Source of the DNA: Zygnema circumcarinatum
Lineage: Eukaryota > Streptophyta > Zygnematophyceae > Zygnematales > Zygnemataceae
Assembly (NCBI GenBank): GCA_037447605.1
Contig: CM074804.1
Location: 5,190,356-5,254,355 of the forward strand
DNA: 64,000 bases
Direction: 5' to 3'
The position numbers and the translations under genes were made by a program. The notes beneath the pieces were generated by a model. It saw only the letters and a program-made list of their open reading frames with translations. It did no database searches and was not told the DNA's origin. Below are positions 1 to 11,730 of this stretch, one piece after another (the first letter of the stretch is position 1; each line of letters begins with the position of its first letter).

Positions 1-240
1 CGTGCTGCAGTTGTTGGTGACCGTGTTGGTGGACTTCCGCCGCTCCCTCCTCGCGACGTGCCTCACATCGGTCACCTTCGCGGCTGCTTCTAAGGCTGCG
101 TTGTTGTGCCTAGGCGTAGTTTTCCGCTCCTAGCTTCGTTTTATTGTGTTTCGGTCCTTTGTGACCAGTCCTTCGTGGTTCCACATTTTGCCTTTATCCA
201 TGTAAATTTGATGGCCTCGCCATCGCGAGTTCAATGAAAG
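1..240. repeat. Dispersed repeat copy (family A)
   Basis: No gene is visible in the first 800 bases. Positions about 60-145 (GCGGCTGCTT ... CTCCTAGC) resemble 53185-53243, and about 148-235 (GGTCCTTTGTGACCAG ... TTGATGGCCTCGCCATCG) resemble 21483-21575 and 53805-53885. The two parts are adjacent here but are separated by about 550 bp of other sequence near 53.2-53.8 kb, so this copy looks like an uninterrupted version of the element. Similarity was judged by eye. Confidence 0.6.
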
Positions 241-431
241 TTTGCGTCGTTTTGAACGGAGATAACTTATTCGATCGTGCTAATTGTACAGCCAAAGGCC
301 CAACATGATCGGGCATGGCATGCACTGTCTACTTAGCATCAAGAAGATTTTAAGGGCCAGCAATTCATATGTCTACTGCCACAACATGAAATGTCGCGCA
401 TGGCCAGAGGGTTAGGCGCCCCTGGTCGGCC

Positions 432-453
432 CACGTGCCCACGTGCCCACGTG
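432..453. promoter_or_regulatory. Triple G-box array
   Basis: Three CACGTG palindromes lie at 432-437, 440-445 and 448-453 with an exact 8-bp period. CACGTG is the classical binding core of plant bZIP and bHLH factors. The array lies about 360 bp upstream of the methyltransferase start and could regulate it. That role is inferred from position only. Confidence 0.5.
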
Positions 454-723
454 CAACGCCCGCCTTCCCTAGGTTTCTGGTTTTCCCCCACAAACTCTTG
501 TGCACCCACCCGTACGGCCAACATATGACAGCGAGCACGCGCCACTACTGCTGCTGGTTTTCCTTCGCACTTACAGTATTTCTATTTCTATCGATACAGT
601 GGTTGACCTAGAGGGCGTGGCGTCGGTCTCCGCCTGTCGTGTCCTCTCACGGCACTGCAGGCTTGTCTGGATGGTGGAAGCGCAGGGCGAGCAGTAGGAG
701 AGGCGACGGGGCAAGCAAGGATT

Positions 724-732
724 TTAGGGTTT
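724..732. promoter_or_regulatory. Telo-box (AAACCCTAA, reverse orientation)
   Basis: TTAGGGTTT at 724-732 is the exact reverse complement of the plant telo-box AAACCCTAA. It lies 76 bp upstream of the methyltransferase ATG, in the likely 5' UTR or proximal promoter, as is typical of housekeeping plant promoters. Confidence 0.5.
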
Positions 733-807
733 GTGCGATCCCTGCAGGGCGCCATGAAGTAAGCTGTCCTTGGCCCGCATCGAGATCAGAAAAAGACATC
801 GGTGACA

Positions 808-1992
808 ATGCATCCATATTCCACGTATACTACCAACCCCAGGAGGAGAGTAAGCCTGGGGCTGAGCAACAATCAGAGCATAGCCCTAGTGCTAGTTGCG
901 CTTGCGTATTCCGCAGTGGGGATTGACTATGCTCGAAGGATGATATCTGCTTCTGTGATGTGCTCTGCAAAGCAGAGTCAACGTGTTTTGCTGGAGACCG
1001 AAATAAGGAGGTGCGTAGCCTCGGTTGAGGGGAGCGCAGGGGCAGGTGGCAAAGCATTCATGGCAAAAGCGAAGTTCACTATGAAAAGATTGCTTAGTAG
1101 TTCGGAAGCTGAAGCTGCATCGGAAAGACTTCCAGGCCTTGGCGATTGCACGAGTGTAGAGGAATTCAAAGAATTTATGAAATATGTGCCTCATGAAACG
1201 TGTCCGGATGATTGGCCAACGGCGCAGAAAATGCTGTTAAACGAAGCATGTCACAGCTTTGGAATTCCGAGAAGAAATTGTTTCACGGTTGTTCCAGAAA
1301 AGTTTGTAGAGTTACCACGTGGCCGGGAGGATTTTCGTTGGAATATTCCCGATGATCGAAACATTGAGTGGAATCATTACGATTGCAAAAGCTTTGCTTG
1401 CCTCAACAATCGGACTAGTGGCGATTGCAGGGAGTGCTTTCAGATGCAAAATGAAGCCAGGCGGTGGATCTTTGAAAGGCAGGGAAAACTTGATTTGAAG
1501 TCAGTTCTTGCACTGAAGCCAGGAAGCATTAGAATCGCCTTAGATGTAGGAGGGGGTTCAGGATCTTTTGCAGCGAGATTGGTGGAGCACAATATCACTG
1601 TGCTGACAACGGGAATCAACTCAGGAGCTCCATTTTTAGAGACTATGGCCCAGCGAGGTGTTTTGGGTCTGCACTTGTCACATACAGCTAGACTACCGAT
1701 GTTTGATCATACCTTAGATATGATTCATACAATGCATAGCGTGCAGTATTTGCCACCAGAGAAGCTTCGATTAATGTTATTTGATTGGGATAGAGTGCTT
1801 CGGCCAGGAGGGCTTATTTGGATGGAGTTTCTTTACATGGAAGCAAGTGTTATGCCCAAGTACGAAGCCACCTTACGACAGTTCAGATACAAGGAGCATG
1901 AGTGGTACATGGAGAAATTTGAGGAAAATGGTGGTACCAGGAAAATGAAGAGGCTAAGTGTTGTTCTGGAGAAGCCCAAACATAAAGCCTGA
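808..1992 (+). CDS. SAM-dependent methyltransferase, plant membrane-anchored type
   Basis: Intronless ORF of 394 aa. The first ATG in frame is at 808; the frame is open two codons further upstream but those are not ATG. Near residues 20-35 is a hydrophobic stretch (SIALVLVALAYSAVGI) that looks like a type II signal anchor, so a Golgi/endomembrane location is likely. A Rossmann motif I (ALDVGGGSGSF, about residue 240) followed by a post-motif region ending in RVLRPGGLIWMEF is typical of class I SAM methyltransferases. A Cys-containing middle region (CKSFACLNN, CRECFQM) recalls the uncharacterised plant family that includes Arabidopsis At1g29790. The substrate is unknown. A G-box array and a telo-box lie upstream. 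The downstream neighbour (p24) is convergent. Confidence 0.8.
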   Translation: MHPYSTYTTNPRRRVSLGLSNNQSIALVLVALAYSAVGIDYARRMISASVMCSAKQSQRVLLETEIRRCVASVEGSAGAGGKAFMAKAKFTMKRLLSSSEAEAASERLPGLGDCTSVEEFKEFMKYVPHETCPDDWPTAQKMLLNEACHSFGIPRRNCFTVVPEKFVELPRGREDFRWNIPDDRNIEWNHYDCKSFACLNNRTSGDCRECFQMQNEARRWIFERQGKLDLKSVLALKPGSIRIALDVGGGSGSFAARLVEHNITVLTTGINSGAPFLETMAQRGVLGLHLSHTARLPMFDHTLDMIHTMHSVQYLPPEKLRLMLFDWDRVLRPGGLIWMEFLYMEASVMPKYEATLRQFRYKEHEWYMEKFEENGGTRKMKRLSVVLEKPKHKA

Positions 1993-3145
1993 AAATACGG
2001 CATGTACGTGGACCTCCATGTGATATAAAAATCTAATATTTTTTTTTGAAACTGATGAATTGATTGTGTGCTTGTTATTGCACAATGATGACTTATTGCC
2101 ATGTTGTGTGTGATAACACCATGCAACCTGTTGCAGGATGTAGCACCTGAACTGGCCCCGCATGGATCACCTGTATTGCTGGGAAGATCAGCTGTCGATG
2201 TTCATCTCCAGTGTTGATATAAGTCTAAGCAAAAATCGCATGATGTTTCTGGAGGCATCCATTTGATTGACCTCGTGGACTTTTCTTCTTCTTTCTTGCA
2301 ATTGAGTATTAATTACTCGCACGCTCCTCCTTCACTCAATCCTCTCCTTTCTCAAACACCATTTCCCTCCTCCAATACCGCTTCGTCGTTTCCTGACCCC
2401 GCATCACTTCCACCTAAAACCTCGTCACTACTGTCACCGACATACTACCAACTTCAATTTGTCATCCACTTTTTTTTCTCTTTTGAACTCCTTCAGCCAA
2501 AAGCGTCATCACTCACAATATACGGCGTTGCAGCGAAAGGCAGCAGCACTTCCCTTATACACCAGGCATCGAACCGTGTAAACTGACTTTTTTTTCGCCT
2601 CACAAATAGCTGACATTTCCTTGTGAGTGGATTGCCGCTTCAAAGCAGCGACAAGTGTAGCAGAAGTATTTCAAATACATCCAGAACATTCAGTTGATTT
2701 TTCGCATCAAGTCGAGCCTGTGCCTTGGACCTAAGGAATGCACGCAATGCTATAAGAATGAGCAGATCAAATAACGGAGCCATTCGAGACGGACACTCCA
2801 CAGGCCTTCAATAAATTACTTTCAAAGATGGAGCCATGCTTCTGCGACTTTTTCCTCATTCTGCCTCAATTGCGGCTGTCTGTGTACCCTGAGAGTTCCA
2901 TGGCAAAAAAAGATGGACAAGACTAGATCGGACTGCGTCGCATTTGACAAAAAATGGCTGGATGTACACACTACTTGTCTCACCGCTGCAACGAGTTACA
3001 AACCTTCAGCTGAAGCCTGAGGCTTGGGCTGCGGTAGCCTAACCTACTGATAACCATTCCTCGAAAGACTATGCCTGACATCCTGCAAAACATCTCACGA
3101 CGGACAATTGGAGTCCTGGCCTTCACAATCAGCCACTTTTCAGCC
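1993..3145. other. Intergenic region between convergent genes
   Basis: About 1.15 kb between the 3' ends of the methyltransferase and p24 genes. It holds pyrimidine-rich and AT-rich stretches (for example 2280-2600) and no open frame that resembles a known protein or has exon signals. It probably holds both 3' UTRs. Confidence 0.6.
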
Positions 3146-4659
3146 TTACAAGAGCTTCTTTCGTTCAAAGTACGTCTTCAAGTGCCACAGTTGCAGGGCC
3201 GCAAGCCCCACGCAGACAAACAAAGAGAGAATACTTAAGTTAGCGACTCTTGAGTTCGCCACTTCGTTCAGGTTTCGCATCTCCGCCTCCCTGGCCCAAG
3301 ACAATACATTTGAACAGAGGCCCAGTCAGGCTAGCTTGATCTCCCTATTCCTAAACTTATACAGAGTCCGAAAGCTCACAAAATACGAATCTTGCCTGAA
3401 TATCAGAGAGACAGAACTTGTGAAGTGTTGGACGGTGCCAAAGATGGAGAATGACAGTAAATTAGATATGTCTACAACAATCTGGTCTAGTGATATAAAC
3501 TTCAGGAGTGAAAACATTTCGGTGCAGACACCAGCGGAGCCAACCATACCTTTCTTGACCATTTTCCCGCCCATTTCAATGTACAGGATGATACGAAGCA
3601 CATCAATGTTGAGACTTCAGCTAGTTTCGAGGCCGATCACATACCCTAGCATTGACTAAATGACCGACAGGGACAGTGATACCTGCCTCACCTATTCCTG
3701 AAGTACATCATCTCTTCCCTGACGGAAGTCACTGCTTCTTCAAGCTTCCGCAACTCCAGCCCCATTCCCTGCACCCAAATTACACTGGCTACATTTGAAG
3801 GCAGTTCAAACCGACGAACGAATAGGCCATGTGGTGCATGCAAAGATTTGACCAAAAAAATGGTGGTTGTTATCTAGTTCAGAAAGAGAAGGGGCTTACG
3901 TCCAGCTTATCCTTTTTGGCAATCGATGCCCAATCCTTGGCTGCGACACCCATCTTCCAGTCCAGCTCCACTGTCACAGACTGTACCCCAGGCGTAGCAT
4001 GGGGGATCCAGAAACATGCCATGTACTGTCCTGACTCTTTTGTCGTGAAACCGAACTGCCCTTTATCCACACTGTCTTGCCAATGCATCTGCTGGCCGTA
4101 AGGAGAGGTGACCTGCAAATTTCCAAAATAGCGTCCCTTCCTTTGTGTAAGGGCATGTCCAGCATAAAATGCTCAAAAAGGGAGGATAATGGCAGTGCTG
4201 TAAGCTTCTATGAGTGCAGATACACGGCTTAAGAAAACATCGACGCCGCACAAGCAGCCCCAGATTTGGATTCCGTCAAGATGAAGACAAACGTTTAATC
4301 ACGTACGAAGTGTGGAACTTCCTCTCTCCGTTCTTCGACTTGCCAGGCCTTATACTCCACATCACAAGATCAATGATGTAAACTTTATGGCCACGTGGGA
4401 CCGGCATTTGTTATGACAGAACCTGAATCTATACTTTCTGATTGTCCTTGAGACTCACCTTCACTGCTATTTTGGTCTGAGGAGGCTCCCCTCCATTAAC
4501 GACAGAGTAGTCACCAACTACTAGCACACCCTGCTGGATTTCTTCCCCGATGCACTTGCTGTAAGCGTTAACTTCAAAGCGCACGGCATGGCAAGGGACG
4601 AGAGCAAGAGCGAGAAGTAACACAACAGCTAGGGAATACGTCGCAGAAGAAGACTCCAT
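3146..4659 (-). CDS. p24 delta-type transmembrane cargo receptor (TMED/emp24 family)
   Basis: Four exons, 4659-4459, 4112-3900, 3768-3692 and 3290-3146, join in phase to 636 nt, 211 aa, the usual p24 length. Order: signal peptide (LAVVLLLALALVPCHA); GOLD domain starting VRFEVNAYSKCIGEE, with the conserved Cys pair (SKC and YMACFW) and the GQFGFTTKESGQYMACFW block; coiled coil (LELRKLEEAVTSVREEM); a single membrane span (LSILSLFVCVGLAALQLW); and a short cytosolic tail TYFERKKLL. The tail has an aromatic YF for COPII and a KK dilysine near the C-terminus for COPI. p24 proteins cycle between ER and Golgi and help load secretory cargo, including GPI-anchored proteins. All donors are GT and acceptors AG. 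The ATG at 4659 was chosen because it places the signal peptide at the N-terminus; an in-frame upstream extension lacks one. Confidence 0.93.
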
Positions 4660-6371
4660 GTTGCACCGCCAAACTCGCGAACGAGTCGGGAATGCCGCTG
4701 CGCAACCTGTCAAGCCTTTGATCCCACCACCAGTAGAACTCTGAAAAGGCTTCCACCTCCGCTTCCCTCCTGTGCGCTCCAGCAACAGAATCGCCCACGA
4801 TCCCTGTACAGCGCACACTCCCCACCTCCCGACACTGTTCTTTCACTCAAGCAAAGCCCCGCTACCGCTGCGGTGCCCTCCCCGGAGTCTCCTCTTCTCG
4901 CAGCTCTACGCGCTTTCGCAAGGGTTAGGTTTAGGGCCCGGCCGCATGGATGCGTGCGTGCGTTCGTGCGCCGCAGGGCAGTTCCAGTCGCGGCGGGCGG
5001 AGTCGCTCCTCCCGCGGCCGATGATGCTTGCGTGCGGCGAGGTCGGCCTCCAGCGCGCAACATGGAGGGGGCACGAGCACACCCCCCGCCATTCACCAAC
5101 CCTCCCGTGCAAGCAACATTGTTCAGTGTTGCATGTGATGAGTTGAAAGGGCTACGCAAACCGTGGAATGTAAGTGGAGTTTGAATGGCACTCAAAGCTG
5201 ACACAGGAAGGTGCTTTGTTGTCTCATCGAAGCGCAAACTTGCAACATGCGCATGTAGGCTAGAAACATTGGACCGCTCATCTGCTCAACAGCTACCTTT
5301 CAGTAAGTGTTCGATGGGCAACCAACATTTGTCGTTTACGGCTGACAAGACCGTACAGCAGTAGTTCATGCAAAGAAAATTTAACGAAGTCCATCATGAC
5401 ATGACAATGAGCCTAGAACCTAACTATGCCAATACAGACATCCTTCATTTCTGGCATGCATTCCGTTGAGTTCATGCCAAGTGGTTGAAGCCTAGCCATA
5501 GTGCTGGCAAAAACCGTGATTTAGGAATTCCTGACTTCCTAAACAAAAAGTTACGGTATTGCCATCACCTAATCAGTAAAGAGAAATTTTTGCCATCGTC
5601 TACGACTCAAACCTAAGCACTTGCTGGTTGTGTTCGTGACATCTTCGTTATGTACAATATAACGAATTGTACTGTCATGACATCACACCTTCCATAGTTG
5701 TGTGGCATGTCTGAGGCTGCAGTCGAATGTGACTAAAACATGACTAGATCTGTGACTAACAAGCGGCAAGTCAGTAATAGGAGTGAGTGCAGTTTTCTGG
5801 CCAGCAGGCCTTATACCTTGGAGCTTGTTCTCCTATTCAATGCCGTACAATGCCCGCCCCATGCCTTACTGACCGTACCAGTCCCTCCCCCCCTCCCTCC
5901 CTACCTCCGTATCACACGTGCGAGTGGGGCCGCAGGCAGCGCTACGCCAGCCGCCTGCTATCCGCCGTGGCCCTCTCCCGGCAGCGTGCGCCACGCTCCG
6001 CAGCGCGCTCCCATTGGCCGCCTGCCCCCGACCGACCCCTGCGCCCCGCGTACCCCATTTGCGCCCCCTCCCTTTATCCCAAAGCCCCGAACGGCCCGCG
6101 TCGCTGCCGCCGCCACGTCACTCCCCGCCCGCCGCTATGACGTGGCCCGTACTCGCTTGTCCTCCAATGGGGACACGACACCTGGAAAAAGGCGCGTCCG
6201 CCATTGGACGGCGCGCGAGCCTCGCTGGCCCGCAGAGCAGCTCCGCGCCCGCCCGCCCCCACCTCTGCAGTGGCCCTCTCAGCTCCGACTGGCGGGCAAA
6301 GGGGAGTGTCCCAGGGGAGGAGATAAGCTGCCGCAGGAGGCCTGCTGGGGAAGGGAGGCGAGGGGAGCTGC
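4660..6371. promoter_or_regulatory. Divergent promoter region between p24 and CER-like genes
   Basis: This 1.7 kb is GC-rich at both ends and AT-richer in the middle. On the p24 side, 4921-4937 carries two telomere-like units (GGGTTAGG, TTTAGGG) next to GGGCCC, a telo-box/site-II-like combination. On the CER side are CCAAT boxes at 6013-6017, 6164-6168 and 6203-6207 and an inverted ACGT-element pair at 6113-6120 and 6138-6145. I see no supported coding exon. Open frames at 5740-6460 are by-products of GC richness. Confidence 0.55.
6113..6145. promoter_or_regulatory. Inverted pair of ACGT (bZIP-type) elements
   Basis: CCACGTCA at 6113-6120 and its exact reverse complement TGACGTGG at 6138-6145 are separated by 17 bp. 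They lie about 230-260 bp upstream of the wax-enzyme ATG. ACGT cores are bound by plant bZIP factors, which include ABA-response factors. The regulatory role is inferred. Confidence 0.45.
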
Positions 6372-9300
6372 ATGGCGACCAAGCCCGGTGTTCTGTATGA
6401 CTGGCCATGGGAGAGCCTCGGGAACTTCAAGGCAGGGCTGCGAATCCTCCCAGCTTTGACGATTTGGAGGCAGTGAATGCTGGATAGTGAGAGATGAGAT
6501 ATGGTTTGCTTGACTAGGAGGACAAAAGATGAAGATAGAGAGGGACGCTGTCGTGTTTTCGAGGAGAAGATTGGCCGGATGTGTCTGGCTGCTAGTTTGA
6601 AGTAGGAGATCGAGTATAGTATAAGGATTCTTGCTGCAGAAGTAAATGGGAGTCTGGATATTGGATGAGTTTGAATTGTTGGTGTGGTAAAAGTCAAGGA
6701 AGAATCTTGTGTGGAGCAATGGTGAAAAAGTGGATCATATCTCAGAGGCTTAGTTAAACTAGACAGAAGTGTAGAATACGCAGCTTCTTTGCAAGATGGT
6801 AGTAAGGTTGAGGTGACGGAGCAATTTTCTCAATCGAGATTTTTTTGTCAGCACAACCGGCTGACTCCTTGACTACAGCAGAGAGCTGCCTGCTGAGATC
6901 ATATTGAGAAATGAGCCAGTCCTTTCCAAATGGGGTCGCATTTCCAGCAGATATCCTCATTGTAGAAAACCCTTGTTTCTTATAATTGATTCTGATTGGA
7001 CATTGCATTCGTGTAGCTTCAATGATAAGGCTCAGCTGGCTTATCCCATTGTTAATACTCCCCGACAAACGGATGACTGCTGCAGTATGCCATTTTTGCA
7101 CCCTTTGTCGCCAAGGCGATCCATGCGAATTTTCTTGGAGGCCATGACGTGGACAACTGGTGTTTTCATGTCATTTTCGCATCCGTTTTAAGACTTCTTC
7201 ACGGACAAGTGTGGATGACTCTCTCCCGCTGGCGTTACTTGGTGGACAAGCACGAAATTCAAACAAAGGGCATTGCATTTGACCAGGTTGATCGTGAAGA
7301 GCGCTGGTAAGGCCGACCTTAGGCGATTTATTCCCATTATATGCACGTATGTTTTTCGTTATCTTCTTCTTTTCTTTGATAGTTTTTTTGTCTTTTGTTC
7401 CATGTCTTGGTTTTTTAAAGGTTGCGAGAACTGTCTGGAACCTGTGCCACGATACAATGTGGACATGACCACTTACTGAATGTGCATACAGCTCAGTACG
7501 TAATGTTAGTTGGCGCCCGTAGCAGGATGTTTTTTCTATTCAAAATTGGTAGTAAACTGTGTCCGAGGTTACAGACTTGATGGTCAAGCTGGTTCACTAA
7601 CATTTTGGTTGGGTCCTCAGGGATGACTACATCATCCTCCATGTCCTGGTGGCAACTGCGGTGCACGCCATCCTTCCCGGATTCAGTAATTTTCCTCTCT
7701 ACGATGGCTGGGGTCTTGTAATGCTCGTGTTACTACACATGGGCCCAACTGAGTTTGTTTATTACTGGGCTCATCGTGCTCTTCATCACCACTATCTTTA
7801 TACGCGCTACCATTCTCATCACCATGCGTCATTCATCACGGAGCCTGTTACAGGTGATGCACAGCTTCTTTGCTGCAACAGCAGTTCAAGCCATAGGCTG
7901 CTTGAGTGCGCTCATTCTTCAACAGAGTTGATTCCTAAGCAAACATAAAACGTGTACAAGCTCAATTCGGACTCGTTTGAGCGTATTCCATGTCATCCGA
8001 AAAATGCATTCACAGGAGGTAGATATTGGATTATTTGTTGGATTTTCTCGTTCCATCAGTATTTCGGTACTCGACTGGAGGTGAGTAGTAGCAAATGGGC
8101 AGATCAGTGGTAAGTGGAAACAGAGGGCTGACTTCGTTCAGGGTTTCATGCAGGCTCCGTGCATCCATTCGCTGAACATGTGCTGTATACGGCTATGTTT
8201 GCGATCCCTTTGCTGGGGACATGGATGCTCGGGGGAGGGTCAATGGCTATGTTCTATGTGTACTGGATTGGCTTCGACTTTTTCAATGCGATTGGCCATT
8301 GCAATTGGGAATTCTTCCCGTCCTGGGTGCTGAAATCCTTTCCTTTCATCAAGTACCTGGTATACACACCATCGTAAGTTTTGTGACTTTCTTATGGATA
8401 AGAAAATGAAATCGTAGGCATTCTTAAGTAAATGCCTTGCAATTGCTTGCTGCTGCCATCTTTTCTTCTAAGTTAATTTTGGACATTCTAAAGATATTAC
8501 TTGTAAGCGAATTTGTGTATTTGTACATGTAGATGTGTGGTGTAGATGCAGAGTAATTATATCACTAACTATATGTTATATTAATATACTATATTATATT
8601 ATTTCAGTGGATAAGGCATGGACTCTACTTTCAAGTCGAAAACCATGTTTTATCGTGTGCGTAGTTTATCCACGAATGCCTGTTTTAAGCAAGTAAAGGA
8701 GTACACAGCTCTCAGAGGGCGTACTCCCTCTCCAACCATTTTTCTTTTGTCCCACAAAGACTGACTCAAACTCTCTGTGTCTCAGATACCATTCTCTGCA
8801 TCATTCTCAGGTGCATACCAATTTTGCACTTTTTATGCCCTTATACGACTACTTAGGAGGTACGGTGGATCCGATGTCAGATTTGCTTCATACCTCTGTC
8901 CGCAAAGGTGAGAGCCCTTCCTTCATCAGAACGAGCAAGCCAACAGTTTTGGCCGATGAGATGAGGAGCTGCGCTGTTTGTCGATGCCTTGAGATTTCAT
9001 TTCTGCTAGGAACAGCAAATGACTTCATAGCTCTTCATGATGAAATGATGTTGTCTGTTTCTTTCATTAGCATTGCTCAGCCGTCTTGGCAACATTGAAG
9101 CCGCTGTCTCGCCCTAAACTCATGCTTTGGCTGCTATAGTAGTTGTGAAATAGCAATGTTGCGAGTCAACCACAGGAATCGAAACTTCAGGCCCTCGGTG
9201 TATTTGATGACTCCATGCTGCAGGTCGTACCACCCAACCGGAGTTTGTGTTTCTTGCCCATGGCACGGAGTTACTTTCTCTTTTTCACCTTCCGTTCGGT

Positions 9301-11730
9301 ATTCCATCCTTTGCTTCCCGGCCGTATGCCCCAACGATGCTAATGTACTTGCTGTGGCCGCTGACTGTTCCCGCCCTCGCGCTCATCTGGCTATTTGGAA
9401 GAGTCTTCGTCTCCGATAAGTACACTCTCGATGGACTGCGTATGCAGACTTGGGTGGTGCCGCGGTTTGGATTCCAGGTGAGCAACAATTGGCTTCTCCT
9501 CCGTTCCTTAATGCCTGCACCATCCACTTGTGTCAATATGACCGGGATTGAGGCGGCAAACGCTTGCGGCACAGAGCTTGCATTTCGTTTGAAATAAACC
9601 ACAAGTCTGTGGAACGTACTGAGTATACCAGTTCAGGTGTTGGCTACTATATATAGCAGGCCAGAAATTTTACCAAAGCATGAGGTGCGCCTAACTCTAG
9701 CCAGAGTACTGCAAGTTGAGCGCAGTAGGAGGATGATGCAAAACCTCTAGAGGTATACCAGACAGCGGGCGTTATGTGTGAGGAAATGCTCAAAATCTAG
9801 ACTCATAAGGTTTTGTTGTTCAATCTACATTGGCTGGTTTTCAAATAGAAGGGAACGTTTTTAAGAGTAGCATGAAAAACATAAATATTCGCTTACAACA
9901 ATAATAATTGTACAAAAATGATGGTAACCATCGTCGTTTCACTTCATGTACCTTGTGACTGGGTGTGCGTGGAGGTTAGCCGATCGGAATGTGGTGTGGT
10001 TCTAACTGTTCATTATTCTAGGAATAATTTGAACCTGTTGTGTGTGAGAGTAGCCCATATCAAGTCTCATTGTGATGGCTATTTGCTCCTTGGGTGAAAC
10101 AGTATTTCCTCCCATCTGAAAAGAAAAGTATCAATAAGCACATTGAGCGAGCCATCCTTGATGCTGATCGAATGGGCGTCAAAGTCTTCACTTTAGGAGC
10201 ACTTAACAAGGTATGAAACCATTCATACTTTTATACGTGTCTCGTAATGAAGTGGAGGCAGCAGATTAACTCGAATGCACTCTTACCCTAGACATGTGAA
10301 ATTGCTGCCTTGATTTCTCTAAAAAGGTTGTTTTTTGCTGCAGAATGAAAGCCTAAATGGAGGTGGTACTTATTTTGTTGAGAAAAACAAGAACCTAAGA
10401 GTTCGTGTGGCCCATGGGAACACGCTAACAGCTGCTGTTGTATTGAGGGAACTACCTCCGGAGACAAAGGAAATTTTTCTGACAGGAGCCACATCAAAGC
10501 TTGGTCGCGCGATTGCATTGTATCTTTGCCAAAAAGGAGTTAGAGTAATGGTATGGTTCATGTCCCGGAATCTCTCATTGAATCCGTATGCGTTGTAGCG
10601 GCTTCAATACACAAAGTAGAATGTGACATCCTGCTCTCCTGCTCTTGCTCGCCCTGTCACACGCAACTTATTGATTGAGAATTCTTAAGAAATCTCATGG
10701 CTGCTGCATCCACTTCACAGAGAGAGGTACTTGTTCTATGTTCCTCAGGGCTGGTTCGATGTTCGTTGTGCAGATGCTTACAACATCCGTGGAGCGCTTC
10801 AATGCCATTCGAGAGGAAGCAGACCCTGGAAAGCGTCACTTGCTTGTTCGAGCAGAGAAGTACTCCGAAGGAGCAAGTTGCAAGGCACAATTTCACGCTC
10901 TCTTCCTTCTCAGTGCCTTTTGGTGCCGAGCTGCTTCATCAAGAATAGCTGTTTATCGATGAGAGTAGAAATGGGCGTTCCTTCCATCACGCAATGCTTG
11001 TTAACCCTGTTCTGACGCTTTGGATTTTGACTGAAATGCAGACTTGGGTGATTGGTAAGTGGATGAAGCCGGCGGAGCAGGATTGCGCTCCTCCAGGGAC
11101 ACATTTCCATCAGTATGTGGTGCCTCCTATTGCTGAAACGCGGAAAGACTGCACCTACGGCAAACTGGCAGCAATGCGTCTTCCAAAGAGCATACAGGGA
11201 TTGAGGACTTGTGAGGTAAGCCTCACATTCAGGATGTGCCCGTTTCACGCTTCATGGCTGCTTTATTGAAGGTAGTTGTTTGTGAGAGCAGCAACATTCG
11301 AATTGAATGCCAGCAGTCTTTCCTCTTTGTCCTCGAGGGGGCAACACTATGGGACATGCCATACCATGCCATGCTAGTTTTACTCCAAGCAGTAGCAAAG
11401 ATCCAAAAAAATTGAGACCCAGGTGATGAAAAGAACTCTGGAATGCTTCGCAGCCTATTCATGAGTGACAGATTAGGATACCACGTGTTCACGTGTGCCA
11501 CGTGTTCACGTGTGCCACGTGTTCGTTGTCTGCTCTCAGTTGGCAACTGACAGGACGTTGTCTCCATTTGACAGATGACCATGCAGAGGGGTTGTGTCCA
11601 CGCGTGCCACGCTGGGGGCCTGGTGCACGCGCTGGAAGGGTGGGACTTCCACGAGGTCGGCGCCATAGACCATACGCGCATCGATGCCGTGTGGGATGCC
11701 GCTATGAGGCATGGCTTCCAAGCTGTATAG
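6372..11730 (+). CDS. CER1/CER3-like very-long-chain aldehyde/alkane-forming wax enzyme
   Basis: Eleven exons: 6372-6431, 7086-7306, 7621-7853, 8154-8373, 8786-8907, 9224-9477, 10103-10210, 10344-10550, 10774-10884, 11042-11215 and 11575-11730. All phases fit, giving 621 aa, close to the 620-635 aa of plant CER1/CER3. The N-terminus [20 protein letters not shown] matches CER1. The N-terminal half is a fatty-acid-hydroxylase-like membrane domain with full histidine clusters ([44 protein letters not shown]). The C-terminal WAX2 domain contains [18 protein letters not shown], a TW-IGKW block and [20 protein letters not shown]. In plants CER1 and CER3 work together in the ER to turn very-long-chain acyl-CoA into cuticular alkanes. 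The N half reads as CER1-like and the C half as CER3-like. Introns 1 and 9 use GC donors (AAG|GC at 6432 and 10885). Confidence 0.93.
11482..11521. promoter_or_regulatory. Five-fold G-box array in last intron of CER-like gene
   Basis: CACGTG occurs at 11482, 11490, 11499, 11507 and 11516, an alternating 8/9-bp spacing (17-bp repeat unit), between exon 10 (ends 11215) and exon 11 (starts 11575). It may be an intronic enhancer or simply a small tandem repeat. Confidence 0.5.

Noticed and set aside
3108-3659. 183-aa plus-strand frame
   Set aside because: It overlaps exon 4 and introns of the p24 gene on the opposite strand and has no recognisable content.
5740-6459. Pro/Arg-rich 239-aa plus-strand frame
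   Set aside because: GC-rich promoter of the CER-like gene; the true N-terminus [11 protein letters not shown] begins at 6372 in another frame.
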